19,818 nucleotides of DNA from Methanocorpusculum sp. (GTDB taxonomy: Archaea > Halobacteriota > Methanomicrobia > Methanomicrobiales > Methanocorpusculaceae), in contig DALTYD010000017.1 in NCBI GenBank assembly GCA_029986255.1, positions 1-19,818 of the forward strand, given 5' to 3'. Below the pieces are notes generated by a model, which was not told the origin of the DNA, made no database searches, and saw only the letters and a list, made by a program, of their open reading frames with translations. The translations under genes were made by a program, and so were the position numbers. This document shows positions 1 through 6,618 of the stretch, one piece after another (position 1 is the stretch's first letter; each line of letters begins with the position of its first letter).

Positions 1-139
1 TTTTTGGAATATCTATAACACTGTGGAACCATCCATCCATCGAAATTTCCCATCCATCAAATCCAACCTGAGCAATTCCTGAAACCCATTTTTCCGGTTC
101 TTTAACTGAAAGTCGCGATGATGCAAAATAGATCTTCAT
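1..139 (-). CDS. Sugar phosphate isomerase/epimerase-like TIM-barrel protein (5' part only)
   Basis: Only the first 46 codons lie in the window; the gene runs off the left edge. The visible protein starts MKIYFASSRLSVKEPEKWV and continues with GFDGWEIS, which looks like the first beta strand and helix of the xylose-isomerase-like TIM barrel (sugar phosphate isomerase/epimerase, AP endonuclease 2 superfamily). That fold acts on sugars, sugar phosphates or DNA using divalent metals, so no substrate can be named here. The ATG overlaps the stop codon of the upstream UPF0200 gene as ATGA (136-139), which implies translational coupling and one transcript. The family call rests on a short N-terminus and is moderate. 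Confidence 0.6.
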   Translation of the reverse strand, partial: MKIYFASSRLSVKEPEKWVSGIAQVGFDGWEISMDGWFHSVIDIPK

Positions 140-675
140 AACTCCTCCAATAGCATACGCCGCACTACTGTCTCATAGGCATCTTTTGTTGATTCGTTTA
201 CAACGCGTAACCCTGCAAGTTCCATTGCCGCAGCAAGTCCAAATGATTCCTCGCGCTTGTCACGTGCCTTTAGGCTTTCAGTTGTTGGTGTGTTATCACT
301 ACGTTTTCGTGATTGCATCCGTGCTAGTCGCACTGAAAACGATGCTTCAACTGCTACTAACACAAACTCTGAAAAAACTGAGCGGAAGTAATGGACCTCT
401 GCATCACCTCGTATCCCATCGATAATCACTATATCTGCTTGCTTTTTTCTGACCTCTTCTGCAGTCAATATTGCAATCGCAGACATTCCCATATTAGTGC
501 GAAGTTTTTTAGCATAGTTTCCTATATTTTCATCGGAGGGAATAATATTTGCAGCAATTACTTGTTGGCGGATTATATCTCCCATTGTCACTACGTGAAT
601 TCCCAAATTTGCTGCAATTTGAGCAAATTCACCTTTCCCGCTTGCTGGATATCCTACAACACCGATTACTTTCAT
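136..675 (-). CDS. UPF0200 family P-loop kinase (nucleotide or dephospho-CoA kinase-like)
   Basis: This is a 179-residue P-loop protein. A Walker A motif, GYPASGKG, lies at residues 8-15, followed by a GD-IR segment (MGDIIRQQV) as in nucleoside-phosphate kinases and a strand ending IIDGIRG near residue 90. A basic lid-like stretch (RLARMQSRKRSD) follows near residue 117. Together these match the archaeal UPF0200 family, which is related to dephospho-CoA kinase and adenylate kinase. The true substrate is not shown by the sequence; a role in CoA or nucleotide metabolism is inferred. It sits between the zinc-ribbon gene (41-nt gap) and the TIM-barrel gene (4-nt ATGA overlap), probably in one operon. 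The Shine-Dalgarno before the ATG is weak. Confidence 0.85.
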   Translation of the reverse strand: MKVIGVVGYPASGKGEFAQIAANLGIHVVTMGDIIRQQVIAANIIPSDENIGNYAKKLRTNMGMSAIAILTAEEVRKKQADIVIIDGIRGDAEVHYFRSVFSEFVLVAVEASFSVRLARMQSRKRSDNTPTTESLKARDKREESFGLAAAMELAGLRVVNESTKDAYETVVRRMLLEEL

Positions 676-716
676 CTCTAGTTATTATGCCGTGAATTTC
701 ATTAAGTCCATCGCTT

Positions 717-1124
717 TCAGCGATTTAGAATTGCTCTAGCTTCCGCTGCAGTTCTGATACATTCCATATATGCTAGACACCGAGTAGGATCTGGTTCTCT
801 CTCTGTTCGGGCACAGAACTGTAGTATAAGATTATCTAACTGTGCAGGGATATCACTGGCGACAGGTACTTGATTGCTTTGCTCTTTTGCATACTTTGGC
901 TTGAGTATCTGTACATTTTCTGGAATAGGGGCAGACCCATCTGTTGTTACATGTATTTCCCCTCTGGTTTGATTTGATGTTTCTGCACAGATCACGCACA
1001 TCCGTTTTCCTTTTACCTCAAACAGAGGTGCTCCACAGTTAGGGCATAGATCTGCTAGCATTTTTGCCCCGTTGAGTAGATACTCTGCCATAACATCTTC
1101 CGGTTTTCGGTCTCTGTTATTCAT
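717..1124 (-). CDS. ZNRD2/Sjogren's syndrome-scleroderma autoantigen 1-like zinc-ribbon protein
   Basis: The protein has 135 residues. An N-terminal helix (AEYLLNGAKMLADLCPNCGA) leads into a zinc ribbon with Cys at about 27, 30, 43 and 46 (CPNC...CVIC). This is the arrangement of the autoantigen p27/ZNRD2 family, which is common as a small archaeal protein of unknown role. The middle (residues 50-95) is polar and probably disordered. The C-terminal part (about 96-135) carries two Cys (FCARTE, YMECIRTA) and is predicted helical. A GGAG at 1138-1141 precedes the ATG by about 13 nt. The gene is divergent from UPF0147 and probably leads the small operon with the UPF0200 gene. Confidence 0.75.
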   Translation of the reverse strand: MNNRDRKPEDVMAEYLLNGAKMLADLCPNCGAPLFEVKGKRMCVICAETSNQTRGEIHVTTDGSAPIPENVQILKPKYAKEQSNQVPVASDIPAQLDNLILQFCARTEREPDPTRCLAYMECIRTAAEARAILNR

Positions 1125-1261
1125 ATTACTACTATTACTCCGTCTGACACATATAGATAGTATCCTTTATCTTTGTTGACGTTATAACTTTATGCAAAGT
1201 TTTGAGGGTATGTTATCCTGTTTCATCAGGATTGATCAACCATTTAGGAAGGATTTTCAAC

Positions 1262-1525
1262 ATGGCAAGTCCCGAAGAGATGATTAAACAGTGTGTGATG
1301 ATGCTTCAGGCAATCAGTGAGGATTCAACAATTCCTCGCAACATCCGTCGTGTCGCTGATGAGACAAAAACAGTGCTTCTTGATGAAAAAAAGACTACTG
1401 GTCTGCGAGCAGCTAATGCTCTGTCTTTAATCGATGAGATCAGCAACGATCCGAACATGCCAGTTTATGCTCGGACTAGCATATGGCAGCTCGTTTCAAT
1501 GCTAGAAGCGGTTCCACTAGACTGA
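1262..1525 (+). CDS. UPF0147 family protein
   Basis: This is an 87-residue acidic, all-helical protein starting MASPEEMIKQCVMMLQAIS. It contains the family's typical segments DSTIPRNIRRVADE (residues 22-35) and NDPNMPVYARTSIWQLVSML (residues 63-82). UPF0147 proteins are small, widespread in archaea and functionally uncharacterised. The ATG at 1262 is chosen because a good ribosome binding site, AGGAAGGA at 1246-1253, stands 8 nt upstream and the family begins here; an in-frame TTG at 1202 would add 20 residues unlike the family. It is a single plus-strand gene between two minus-strand genes and ends only 6 nt from the convergent zinc-ribbon gene. Confidence 0.88.
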   Translation: MASPEEMIKQCVMMLQAISEDSTIPRNIRRVADETKTVLLDEKKTTGLRAANALSLIDEISNDPNMPVYARTSIWQLVSMLEAVPLD

Positions 1526-1531
1526 ATACAA

Positions 1532-1801
1532 TCAGTCATTATTTTTTCTTAGGATATTTTTGGGTGAGGGTGATGCGCTTTTTATATATGTTGCTTCCAC
1601 AAATCCAGAATTTTTTGAAGCGATGATGGATCTCAGAGTTGTCCTAGCTTTGTCAGCTGTATCTGAGGTTGCAAGTAATGTTGCCTTTGTTAAATCAATT
1701 TTATAACCACAGATGCATGTTTTTCTTGTATGAGTGAGTTCGACAACCTGAATTCGTCTACAACGTGGGCAACCGATCACCGCAAATCTCTTACGTCTCA
1801 T
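1532..1801 (-). CDS. Small zinc-ribbon protein (DUF1922/DUF5817-like)
   Basis: The protein has 89 residues. The N-terminal half is a rubredoxin-like zinc ribbon with Cys at 11, 14, 29 and 31 (GCPRCRR ... KTCICGYK). A helical segment (DTADKARTTLRSIIASKNSG) and a basic tail follow. The CxxC...CxC pattern followed by a helix resembles the archaeal DUF1922/DUF5817 proteins, which have no assigned function; nucleic-acid binding is only a guess. The ATG at 1801 has no Shine-Dalgarno. A TATA-like run (TTTATATTTATA on the minus strand, 1802-1812) lies directly against it, which raises doubt about the start (see findings). The gene is convergent with UPF0147. Confidence 0.7.
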   Translation of the reverse strand: MRRKRFAVIGCPRCRRIQVVELTHTRKTCICGYKIDLTKATLLATSDTADKARTTLRSIIASKNSGFVEATYIKSASPSPKNILRKNND

Positions 1802-2160
1802 ATAAATATAAATGCGTGATCCAATGTTTTTTAAGATTTTCTTGTTAGGCTACTTTTTGTCGTCTAACACTTGAGGTAATATTTTATTTCACAGTAATAT
1901 CTTGAATTTAAATAGAATATCTGTTGCTCATTACATAAGAGTCTATCTCCTATAACTTTCTTTGTTACTTTTTGTTATTCTATGTGTTGATGAGGATATT
2001 TTCTTGTAGTTTGTCTCTTAATTTATTTTCCATTGTGTCCATGTCATTAAGAAATGAGTATAAATTGATTATAATATCAGCCGAGATCGTTTTTCTGAAC
2101 TGATATCCTGCTTAGTTGAGGTTCATTCCTGATACTGCATCGCATATAGTAGATACTTCT

Positions 2161-2180
2161 TTGTTCAGGATTGTTCAGGA
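2161..2180. repeat. Tandem 10-bp repeat (two copies)
   Basis: The decamer ttgttcagga occurs twice in direct succession. It is a minor local duplication in the spacer with no evident function. Confidence 0.8.
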
Positions 2181-2687
2181 TAGGTCTTTCTTGTCTTACT
2201 GTCACCTTTATCATTTCCTAGGTTGTTGCGCTTTTTTTCTATTATAACATGGGAGTTCTGTTTCAGTTTTTGGAGTTTTTGGATTTTTAAGCAAAGTATA
2301 CTAAAGATGCTATCCTGTATTTTCATAAGGATAGTGTCATATATTTCATTTCAGCGGCGTTCACCACTCTTTGAAATGTTGACATCATCTTATTTTTCAT
2401 TAGAATTGGATGAAATTTCTTGGCACTCTTTTGGATTTTTGTCGATTTACCACCAATATAGCATGTTCTCTAATTTTTCTAATATCTTTTGAGAACAGCT
2501 TATTCTTTTTCTCGGTTCCTTTCATTCAATACATTGTTTGGAATATGTAATAATTGGTAATAATTCTTGAACTTAACAATTTCATCTTTATTTTTGCTTC
2601 AGGGCGTATTGATAAACTGAGTTTTTTTCTGATAAAAATCAAAGTACAATCTTTTACAAATCGTTATATTTATATTTTTAAACATCA

Positions 2688-2695
2688 TTTATATA
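2688..2695 (+). promoter_or_regulatory. Box A (TATA) for the tRNA-Tyr/tRNA-Asp unit
   Basis: The sequence TTTATATA matches the archaeal box A consensus. Its centre is about 24 nt upstream of the first base of mature tRNA-Tyr (2715), the normal TATA-to-start distance. Transcription would therefore begin at or very near the 5' end of the tRNA, leaving little or no leader for RNase P to remove. Confidence 0.65.
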
Positions 2696-2714
2696 TTTAT
2701 ATTAAAGAAGTCAT

Positions 2715-2820
2715 CCCGACTTAACTCAGATGGTAGAGTGCGCGGCTGTAGTAAGATTTATGCCTGCGGGCATACTGCGCGGCTACCGCGATGTCCCCGG
2801 TTCGAATCCGGGAGTCGGGA
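2715..2820 (+). tRNA. tRNA-Tyr (anticodon GTA) with a 33-nt intron
   Basis: A complete cloverleaf can be folded. The acceptor is CCCGACT/AGTCGGG and the D stem ACTC/GAGT with loop AGATGGTA. The anticodon stem is CGCGG/CCGCG with GTA at 2748-2750, and the T arm is CCCGG-TTCGAAT-CCGGG. The discriminator is A at 2820, and CCA is not encoded (TCA follows). C1:G72 is the archaeal tRNA-Tyr identity pair, which supports the assignment. The anticodon loop is interrupted after G37 by 33 nt. A TATA box sits upstream and tRNA-Asp starts 32 nt downstream, probably on the same transcript. Confidence 0.95.
2752..2784 (+). other. tRNA-Tyr intron at canonical position 37/38
   Basis: The 33-nt insert lies between G37 (2751) and A38 (2785). 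A bulge-helix-bulge can be drawn. The anticodon-stem helix is followed by a 4-bp central helix CTGT/GCGG (with two G-T wobbles). The 3-nt bulges are AG|T and CT|A, with cuts after the second base of each, which reproduces exactly the 37/38 boundaries. The intron also contains its own hairpin, TATGCC-TGCG-GGCATA. This is the substrate form of the archaeal splicing endonuclease EndA. Confidence 0.88.
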
Positions 2821-2852
2821 TCATTTTCATGATCGCAATTAAAATGTTATGT

Positions 2853-2925
2853 GCTCAAGTAGTGTAGTGGCCTATCATGATGCCCTGTCACGGCATCGAC
2901 TCGGATTCGAATTCCGACTTGAGCG
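2853..2925 (+). tRNA. tRNA-Asp (anticodon GTC)
   Basis: This is a 73-nt cloverleaf without intron. The acceptor is GCTCAAG/CTTGAGC and the anticodon stem ATGCC/GGCAT. The anticodon loop is CTGTCAC, with GTC at 2887-2889. The T arm is TCGGA-TTCGAAT-TCCGA, and the discriminator is G at 2925, as expected for tRNA-Asp. CCA is not encoded. It has no clear TATA box of its own in the 32-nt gap after tRNA-Tyr, so co-transcription is likely. Confidence 0.95.
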
Positions 2926-2936
2926 TTTTCTCTTTG
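2925..2936 (+). terminator. T-rich terminator after tRNA-Asp
   Basis: The tRNA is followed immediately by GTTTTCTCTTTG. A pyrimidine tract rich in T just after a gene is the usual archaeal intrinsic terminator. There is no stem requirement, so the call is modest. Confidence 0.4.
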
Positions 2937-3096
2937 TGGTTAATTAATTGAAGTTGTTGCTATAGTATGTCATCTATGATATTTTAACCAATTGTGTTGA
3001 GCATATATGTGCTACAGTGGGGGGCAATGTGTCTATCCTTAAATTCTCTCTCTGCACAGGGTAGAGATCTTGTTATCCATTGAAGATAATTACTGT

Positions 3097-3109
3097 AAGA
3101 AAAGAAAAA
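3097..3109 (-). terminator. T-rich terminator at the end of the superoperon
   Basis: On the minus strand the prefoldin stop codon is followed at once by TTTTTCTTTTCTT. Such T tracts terminate archaeal RNA polymerase. The position fits the end of the ten-gene operon that starts with eL15. Confidence 0.45.
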
Positions 3110-3487
3110 TTATTTTGCTGCTTGTACGCTTCCTGCATTTGCGATCGCCTCTTGGATCTGCTTCTGCATCTGACTAGCTTTTGCAGTCATTGATTTTTCT
3201 TGTTTATCTAGAGAACTCACACGAAGCTCAAGAGAATCAATCCTCTCTTGAAGTTCATTTGCGACTATCTCCTTTCTTTTCTGGATTAGAATCGAACCTA
3301 TTGATGAGAATACGATTGTATCCTCAGAGGTAGTTTTGAGCTCTTCAAGAGCCCGTTTGGATTCACGAATCGTCATTTCATATTGTATCTTCTGGGAAGA
3401 TACCTGCTGTAGCTGCTGTTGGATCTGCTGAAACATTGCTAGCTGCTGCTGAATCTGTGGGGAGATCCCCATCTGTGAGTTTACCAT
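3110..3487 (-). CDS. pfdB: Prefoldin subunit beta
   Basis: The protein has 125 residues and the two long coiled-coil helices of beta-class prefoldin. The N-terminal helix is rich in Gln (IQQQLAMFQQIQQQLQQV, residues 12-29). The beta-hairpin centre contains DTIVFSSIGSILIQK (about 56-70), and the C-terminal coil runs from about 75 to 117. In the archaeal (alpha2 beta4) jellyfish-shaped hexamer these tentacles capture unfolded proteins and pass them to the group II chaperonin. The ATG at 3487 is supported by GGAG about 8 nt upstream; the Met five codons later is a weaker choice. It is the last gene of the superoperon, 2 nt after pcc1, as in many archaea. Confidence 0.93.
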   Translation of the reverse strand: MVNSQMGISPQIQQQLAMFQQIQQQLQQVSSQKIQYEMTIRESKRALEELKTTSEDTIVFSSIGSILIQKRKEIVANELQERIDSLELRVSSLDKQEKSMTAKASQMQKQIQEAIANAGSVQAAK

Positions 3488-3489
3488 TT

Positions 3490-3762
3490 TTACAACTCCA
3501 ATATTTCTTTACACACGTTCACTAGTCGTAACCACATATTTAATGATGCGCGAAGTGCTGTTGCATCTTCCGCTTTAACAAATAGTGTTACAATTTCCTC
3601 ATCTCTGGAAATCTGCACCCATGACTTATCTCTTGGTTCTGAACACGCTTCTGGAGTAAGAGCCGCATATAATTTCTCTGCATAAGGACATGCAAACTGA
3701 AATTTTGCCATATGTGTTGATTTGTTCCCCATTTCAATGAGGATACCTACATCGTCGTTCAT
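3490..3762 (-). CDS. pcc1: KEOPS complex subunit Pcc1
   Basis: The product has up to 90 residues. The Pcc1 features are FQFACPYAEKLYAALTPE (about 21-38), then a strand with VTLFVKAEDATALRASLN and the family's RASLNMWLRLV ending (71-81). Pcc1 is the dimerising subunit of KEOPS, which with Kae1, Bud32 and Cgi121 makes the t6A37 modification of ANN-decoding tRNAs. The ATG at 3762 overlaps the Brix stop as ATGA, which favours coupling. However, it lacks a Shine-Dalgarno and gives about 17 residues before the usual family start, so in-frame ATGs at 3729 or 3711 are possible. Its position between Brix and prefoldin beta is the conserved one. Confidence 0.88.
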   Translation of the reverse strand: MNDDVGILIEMGNKSTHMAKFQFACPYAEKLYAALTPEACSEPRDKSWVQISRDEEIVTLFVKAEDATALRASLNMWLRLVNVCKEILEL

Positions 3763-4160
3763 AACATAATTTGAAGAATATATTGCATCTTCTGTGTCCC
3801 ATAGAACATAATTTGTCCTGGTGCTCCTGAATCCAGTGTCACAGGAAGATACGGTGACAGTGCATCATATAACTCACGCTCTCTAATAATAAATTCATGA
3901 CGGAATGGCTCACATCTCTTACTTATTATGACATTGGTAATCAGCATGGAAAAAATGATCTTTCCTGATACGATCAGATCAAATATTTGGCCACCATGCT
4001 TTGCACTTGATAGAAATATTATTACTGTGTCCTCGCCCTTTATTGCACGAAGACTTGCCTTTCCACGCTGAACATAAGGGAGATCAAGTGAAAAAGCAAT
4101 TTCTTTTGCCAGTTTCCGCACTTTCGGTGACGGCTTGTGTGATGAAGTTACAAACGTCAT
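3759..4160 (-). CDS. Archaeal Brix-domain ribosome biogenesis protein
   Basis: The protein has 133 residues and begins MTFVTSSHKPSPKVRKLAKE, the typical Imp4/Brix opening (T-S-x-K-P-S...R-x-x-A). It continues with RGKASLRAI and a basic central part (ISKRCEPFRHEFIIRE). Brix proteins bind rRNA and help assemble the large subunit; archaeal versions consist of little more than one Brix half-domain, which agrees with the length. It overlaps rpoP upstream and pcc1 downstream, each by 4 nt (ATGA), so translation is probably coupled along the operon. It has only a weak Shine-Dalgarno of its own. Confidence 0.85.
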   Translation of the reverse strand: MTFVTSSHKPSPKVRKLAKEIAFSLDLPYVQRGKASLRAIKGEDTVIIFLSSAKHGGQIFDLIVSGKIIFSMLITNVIISKRCEPFRHEFIIRERELYDALSPYLPVTLDSGAPGQIMFYGTQKMQYILQIML

Positions 4161-4288
4161 CTGGCTTTTAATATTTTCGTACCGGCGCCGCGCGCCTTAA
4201 AGAGAATACGATGTCCGCAGTATGGGCAGCGAACATTTGCTTCAATTTCAACTGTTTGTTTACAGCGGGCGCACTTGTAACTGACCAT
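4157..4288 (-). CDS. rpoP: DNA-directed RNA polymerase subunit P (Rpb12/Rpo12)
   Basis: This is a 43-residue protein found by reading between eL43 and Brix. It begins MVSYKCARCKQTVEIE, then VRCPYCGHRILFKARG, and ends TKILKAR. The four zinc ligands are Cys 6, 9, 21 and 24, and the CPYCGxRIL(F)K segment is diagnostic of Rpb12/RpoP. The subunit sits on the Rpo3/Rpo10/Rpo11 assembly platform of archaeal RNA polymerase. A Shine-Dalgarno (AAAGGAG) lies inside the last codons of eL43, 5 nt separate the two genes, and the stop overlaps the Brix start (ATGA, 4157-4160). The length is normal for the family. Confidence 0.93.
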   Translation of the reverse strand: MVSYKCARCKQTVEIEANVRCPYCGHRILFKARGAGTKILKAR

Positions 4289-4293
4289 TCTCG

Positions 4294-4578
4294 TTATGCT
4301 CCTTTTGTCTCGATAGAGCGAAGAGCAACTTTTAATGCAGGAGTTTGTGGCACATATGCTCCACCTGCGTACTTATAGCCACATTTCTTGCATTCCCATA
4401 TGCCAGTTCCCACGCGCTTGACTGCAATGGTATCACATACTGGGCATAGATGCTTTGCACGTGAAATTTTTTCACTTTCATTTACCATTTTACGATTGAA
4501 ACGACCATATCTTGGCCCAAAGCGTCCTGAATTTCCTGTAACGCGTCCTTTTGCTATATGCTTGCTCTTTGATGCCAT
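4294..4578 (-). CDS. rpl37ae: 50S ribosomal protein eL43 (L37Ae)
   Basis: The protein has 94 residues with a basic N-terminus (RVTGNSGRFGPRYGRFNRK, residues 12-30). A C2-C2 zinc ribbon follows with Cys 45, 48, 63 and 66 (LCPVCDT ... WECKKCGYKYAGGAY). Both features are diagnostic of L37Ae/eL43, a large-subunit protein of archaea and eukaryotes. AAGGAA stands a few nt before the ATG. A 50-nt gap separates it from SBDS, the largest gap in the operon and the place where exosome genes stand in many other archaea. Confidence 0.95.
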   Translation of the reverse strand: MASKSKHIAKGRVTGNSGRFGPRYGRFNRKMVNESEKISRAKHLCPVCDTIAVKRVGTGIWECKKCGYKYAGGAYVPQTPALKVALRSIETKGA

Positions 4579-4600
4579 AATTATTCCTTAGAAATATCTA

Positions 4601-4608
4601 TTATAATT
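4601..4608 (-). promoter_or_regulatory. Possible internal box A before eL43
   Basis: The minus strand reads AATTATAA in the 50-nt SBDS-eL43 gap, about 26 nt before the eL43 ATG. It could give the distal half of the superoperon its own promoter. However, the gene also has a Shine-Dalgarno and the region is generally AT-rich, so this is weak. Confidence 0.25.
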
Positions 4609-4628
4609 AGTTCTTAGACGTTTTAATC

Positions 4629-5333
4629 TTATTCTAAAATCTTTATTTTTGCCTCTCCCTTTGCAGTGTGATTTACCAGATTAAAAAATTCTTCTTGCAT
4701 TCCAGCAGGAATTTTGGTGACGCAAATCCATGAACCGTCATTTTGCCATTCATTTCTCTCCATTGTGACATATTCTGCACTTGAAACCACACTGAATGCC
4801 CGTGCTGCAAAATTCATTGGGAATTGGATGGCAATTTTTCTCTCCACAAATCGAATTGGAAGAATTGGTCGAAGAACTTTTACAGTCTCTCTCACTAGTT
4901 CATCTACTGATTTAAACGGTTCGAAGTTAATATGGGTTGATTCGAGAGCAAGTTCGATACGAGTTACTGGATGGGGCAGTCCAGTTTGTGGGTTTATTGC
5001 ATTACGTGCGATAAATGTGATGACACGGAGTCGTTTTTCTTCCATTAATCGACGTCTTTGTTCTGTTGTTAAGTGAATTTCTCCTTTTTGAATAATTTTT
5101 TTCGCAATCTCCTCAAACTTAGTTGTCTTGAATACTTTTTTCATGTCCTCTTCAGGCGACTTATCACCATGTGAGGCGTTTTCATACACATATAATGTGG
5201 CAACTGCTTCCTCTATGGAAATGTTTTCGTTGCCATGTCGTATTTTGTCAGCAAGTTCAGGATCAACTAATATCTCAAACCTGTGTCCATGTGTTTCAAG
5301 TCTTGCCGTCACAGCCTCATCAAGTGAGATCAT
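4629..5333 (-). CDS. sbds: Ribosome maturation factor SBDS (Sdo1)
   Basis: The protein has 234 residues, the normal archaeal length. The N-terminal FYSH domain is followed by the hallmark GEIHLTTEQRRRLMEEKR (84-101) and ARNAINPQTGLPHPVTRIE (109-127). The second and third alpha/beta domains contain RPILPIRF and PMNFAARAFSVVSS. SBDS works with EF-2-like GTPases to release the anti-association factor aIF6 from new large subunits. A TGAGGAT ribosome binding site lies inside the psmA end, and the ATG overlaps the psmA stop by 4 nt. The neighbours (eL43, Brix) fit ribosome maturation. Confidence 0.95.
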   Translation of the reverse strand: MISLDEAVTARLETHGHRFEILVDPELADKIRHGNENISIEEAVATLYVYENASHGDKSPEEDMKKVFKTTKFEEIAKKIIQKGEIHLTTEQRRRLMEEKRLRVITFIARNAINPQTGLPHPVTRIELALESTHINFEPFKSVDELVRETVKVLRPILPIRFVERKIAIQFPMNFAARAFSVVSSAEYVTMERNEWQNDGSWICVTKIPAGMQEEFFNLVNHTAKGEAKIKILE

Positions 5334-6166
5334 GTGCTATCCTCACATTGTTTTTTGTTTTCATCCAATCCTTTTGAATATTTTGTGACTGCTATTCTCA
5401 CCTCTTCAGCGTTGAGTTTCCGGAATGGAAGAATTGCAGTTTTTTCACCAACTGGCCCCTCAATCTTCTTGGATGCCCTCTTCTTTATGGAGTACGATCC
5501 GGCTATGCCTATTTCGACGGTGTTCACATTGAATTTTCCGTCAGTCGCAGTACACAGGGCTTTCAAACCGAGTTCTATCGCTTCTTCTGCGGTCATGTTC
5601 TCTTTGTAATCGGATTCAAAAAGTTTCATTACTGCAACCCTACCAATTCCAATACCTGTTGCCATGTACTCAAGGAGAGTCCCTGATGGATCTGTTTCAA
5701 AGAGTCGATAGTTGATTTCATCACCCTCTGTGTCTACACCTGCTATTAGTAAGGCGGTACCATATGGGCGTGCTCCTCCAAAGAGAGTGTATGTCTGCAT
5801 ATGGTCACAAAGTCTTTTTGCCAATGTTTCCACTTCGATTGGTTCACCATAGCTGACACGATTAATCTGTGCCTCAATTCTTGCTCGATCAACCAGAGCA
5901 CGGGCATCCCCAACAAGGCCTGAGGATGCCACGCCAATATGCTCATCGATCATGAATATTTTTTCGATCGATGATGGTTCTAATAGGCGCGAATTGACAC
6001 GTTTGTCCACGAGGAGCACTACTCCTGTTTTGCACTTGATACCTACTGCGGTAGTTCCGCGCTTTACTGCTTCTCGGGCATATTCAACCTGATATAAGCG
6101 CCCATCGGGAGAGAACATCGTGATGGCACGATCATAACCTCCCATCTGATATTGTTGTGGCTGCAT
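5330..6166 (-). CDS. psmA: Proteasome subunit alpha
   Basis: The protein has 278 residues, about 30-40 longer than usual. The N-terminus carries the gate motif YDRAITMFSPDGRLYQVEYA (11-30), the alpha-subunit signature. Lys 69 in SSIEKI matches the pocket lysine that binds HbYX tails of regulatory ATPases, and FGGARPYGTALL is at 129-140. Alpha subunits form the two gated outer rings of the 20S particle and are not catalytic. After VNTVEIG (about 220) an extra basic segment of about 25 residues (221-247) is present before the FRKLNAEEV helix, and the C-terminal tail is longer than usual. AAGGAG precedes the ATG. The gene lies 2 nt after rnp2 and overlaps SBDS by 4 nt; no beta subunit is in the window. 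Confidence 0.96.
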   Translation of the reverse strand: MQPQQYQMGGYDRAITMFSPDGRLYQVEYAREAVKRGTTAVGIKCKTGVVLLVDKRVNSRLLEPSSIEKIFMIDEHIGVASSGLVGDARALVDRARIEAQINRVSYGEPIEVETLAKRLCDHMQTYTLFGGARPYGTALLIAGVDTEGDEINYRLFETDPSGTLLEYMATGIGIGRVAVMKLFESDYKENMTAEEAIELGLKALCTATDGKFNVNTVEIGIAGSYSIKKRASKKIEGPVGEKTAILPFRKLNAEEVRIAVTKYSKGLDENKKQCEDST

Positions 6167-6168
6167 GT

Positions 6169-6618
6169 TTACTCCTTATGTATGTCATCTAGTGTGAGAT
6201 ATTGTTGCGTATTATTCTTTTTAAGACTATCAACCTTTTTACCTGAACATCGATAGCCTGGCAGACTGGTCCAGTCCCAGGTGGTGCTTTTAATGTGATT
6301 TTTGACACCGTGTATTGTTCCTGATATAATAATGGTTCTGAATGCTGTGGCATATCCACACATTTTTGTGGTCATTGCTGTACAGGCGACAATCTCTTTT
6401 TCCCATCCTCTTCGAAACCGGATAATTGCATGTTCATCATCAGACCAGATCACTGCAATATGCATTTGTGCAAATCCCACGTCTCCGAAGAGTTCTGTTG
6501 CTGTCTCTCGAATTGCATAGTAAATCTCCTTTTGCGATGGCATTGCAGAAAATTCTCCTGATATCTTTATTAGAAGGTATCGATTATTTTCTCGAAGGGT
6601 CGGTGGAAGTGGTCTCAT
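6169..6618 (-). CDS. rnp2: Ribonuclease P protein component 2 (Pop5)
   Basis: The protein has 149 residues and starts with the archaeal Pop5 signature MRPLPPTLRENNRYLLIKI. A ferredoxin-like alpha/beta core follows, including AIIRFRRGWEKEIVACTA (64-81) and a strand YATAFRTIIISGTIHGVK. Pop5 pairs with Rpp30 and stimulates the catalytic RNA of RNase P, which removes tRNA 5' leaders. The last 40 or so residues (WDWTSLPGYR onwards) are basic and less conserved. A strong AAGGAGGT site lies just before the ATG, inside the rnp3 end; the genes overlap by 4 nt (ATGA). The partner gene rnp3 is directly upstream, so the pair is co-translated. Confidence 0.92.
   Translation of the reverse strand: MRPLPPTLRENNRYLLIKISGEFSAMPSQKEIYYAIRETATELFGDVGFAQMHIAVIWSDDEHAIIRFRRGWEKEIVACTAMTTKMCGYATAFRTIIISGTIHGVKNHIKSTTWDWTSLPGYRCSGKKVDSLKKNNTQQYLTLDDIHKE

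Larger units (their letters stand above)
1802..2714. other. Long AT-rich spacer upstream of the tRNA pair
   Basis: About 0.9 kb with no recognisable gene. Open frames exist (for example 2223-2492 plus), but their translations are Phe/Ser/Ile-rich and look like AT-rich noise. A perfect 10-bp tandem duplication lies at 2161-2180, and the tRNA promoter lies at the right end. On the minus strand between about 2290 and 2560 there are short coding-like stretches broken by stops, too weak to call a pseudogene. Confidence 0.6.

Noticed and set aside
2223..2492. 89-codon plus-strand open frame in the spacer before the tRNAs
   Set aside because: The translation is Phe/Ser/Ile/Trp-rich with no domain-like pattern and no ribosome binding site, as expected from T-rich DNA.
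2290..2560. Coding-like minus-strand fragments (for example NEIYDTILMKIQDSIF, KDEIVKFKNYYQLLH) suggesting a decayed gene
   Set aside because: Stops interrupt every frame, the fragments match no family I recognise, and Lys/Ile/Asn-rich reading is typical of AT-rich spacer.
2715..2925. tRNA pair as an integration (att) site of a mobile element
   Set aside because: No integrase gene and no repeated tRNA 3' end were seen in the window.
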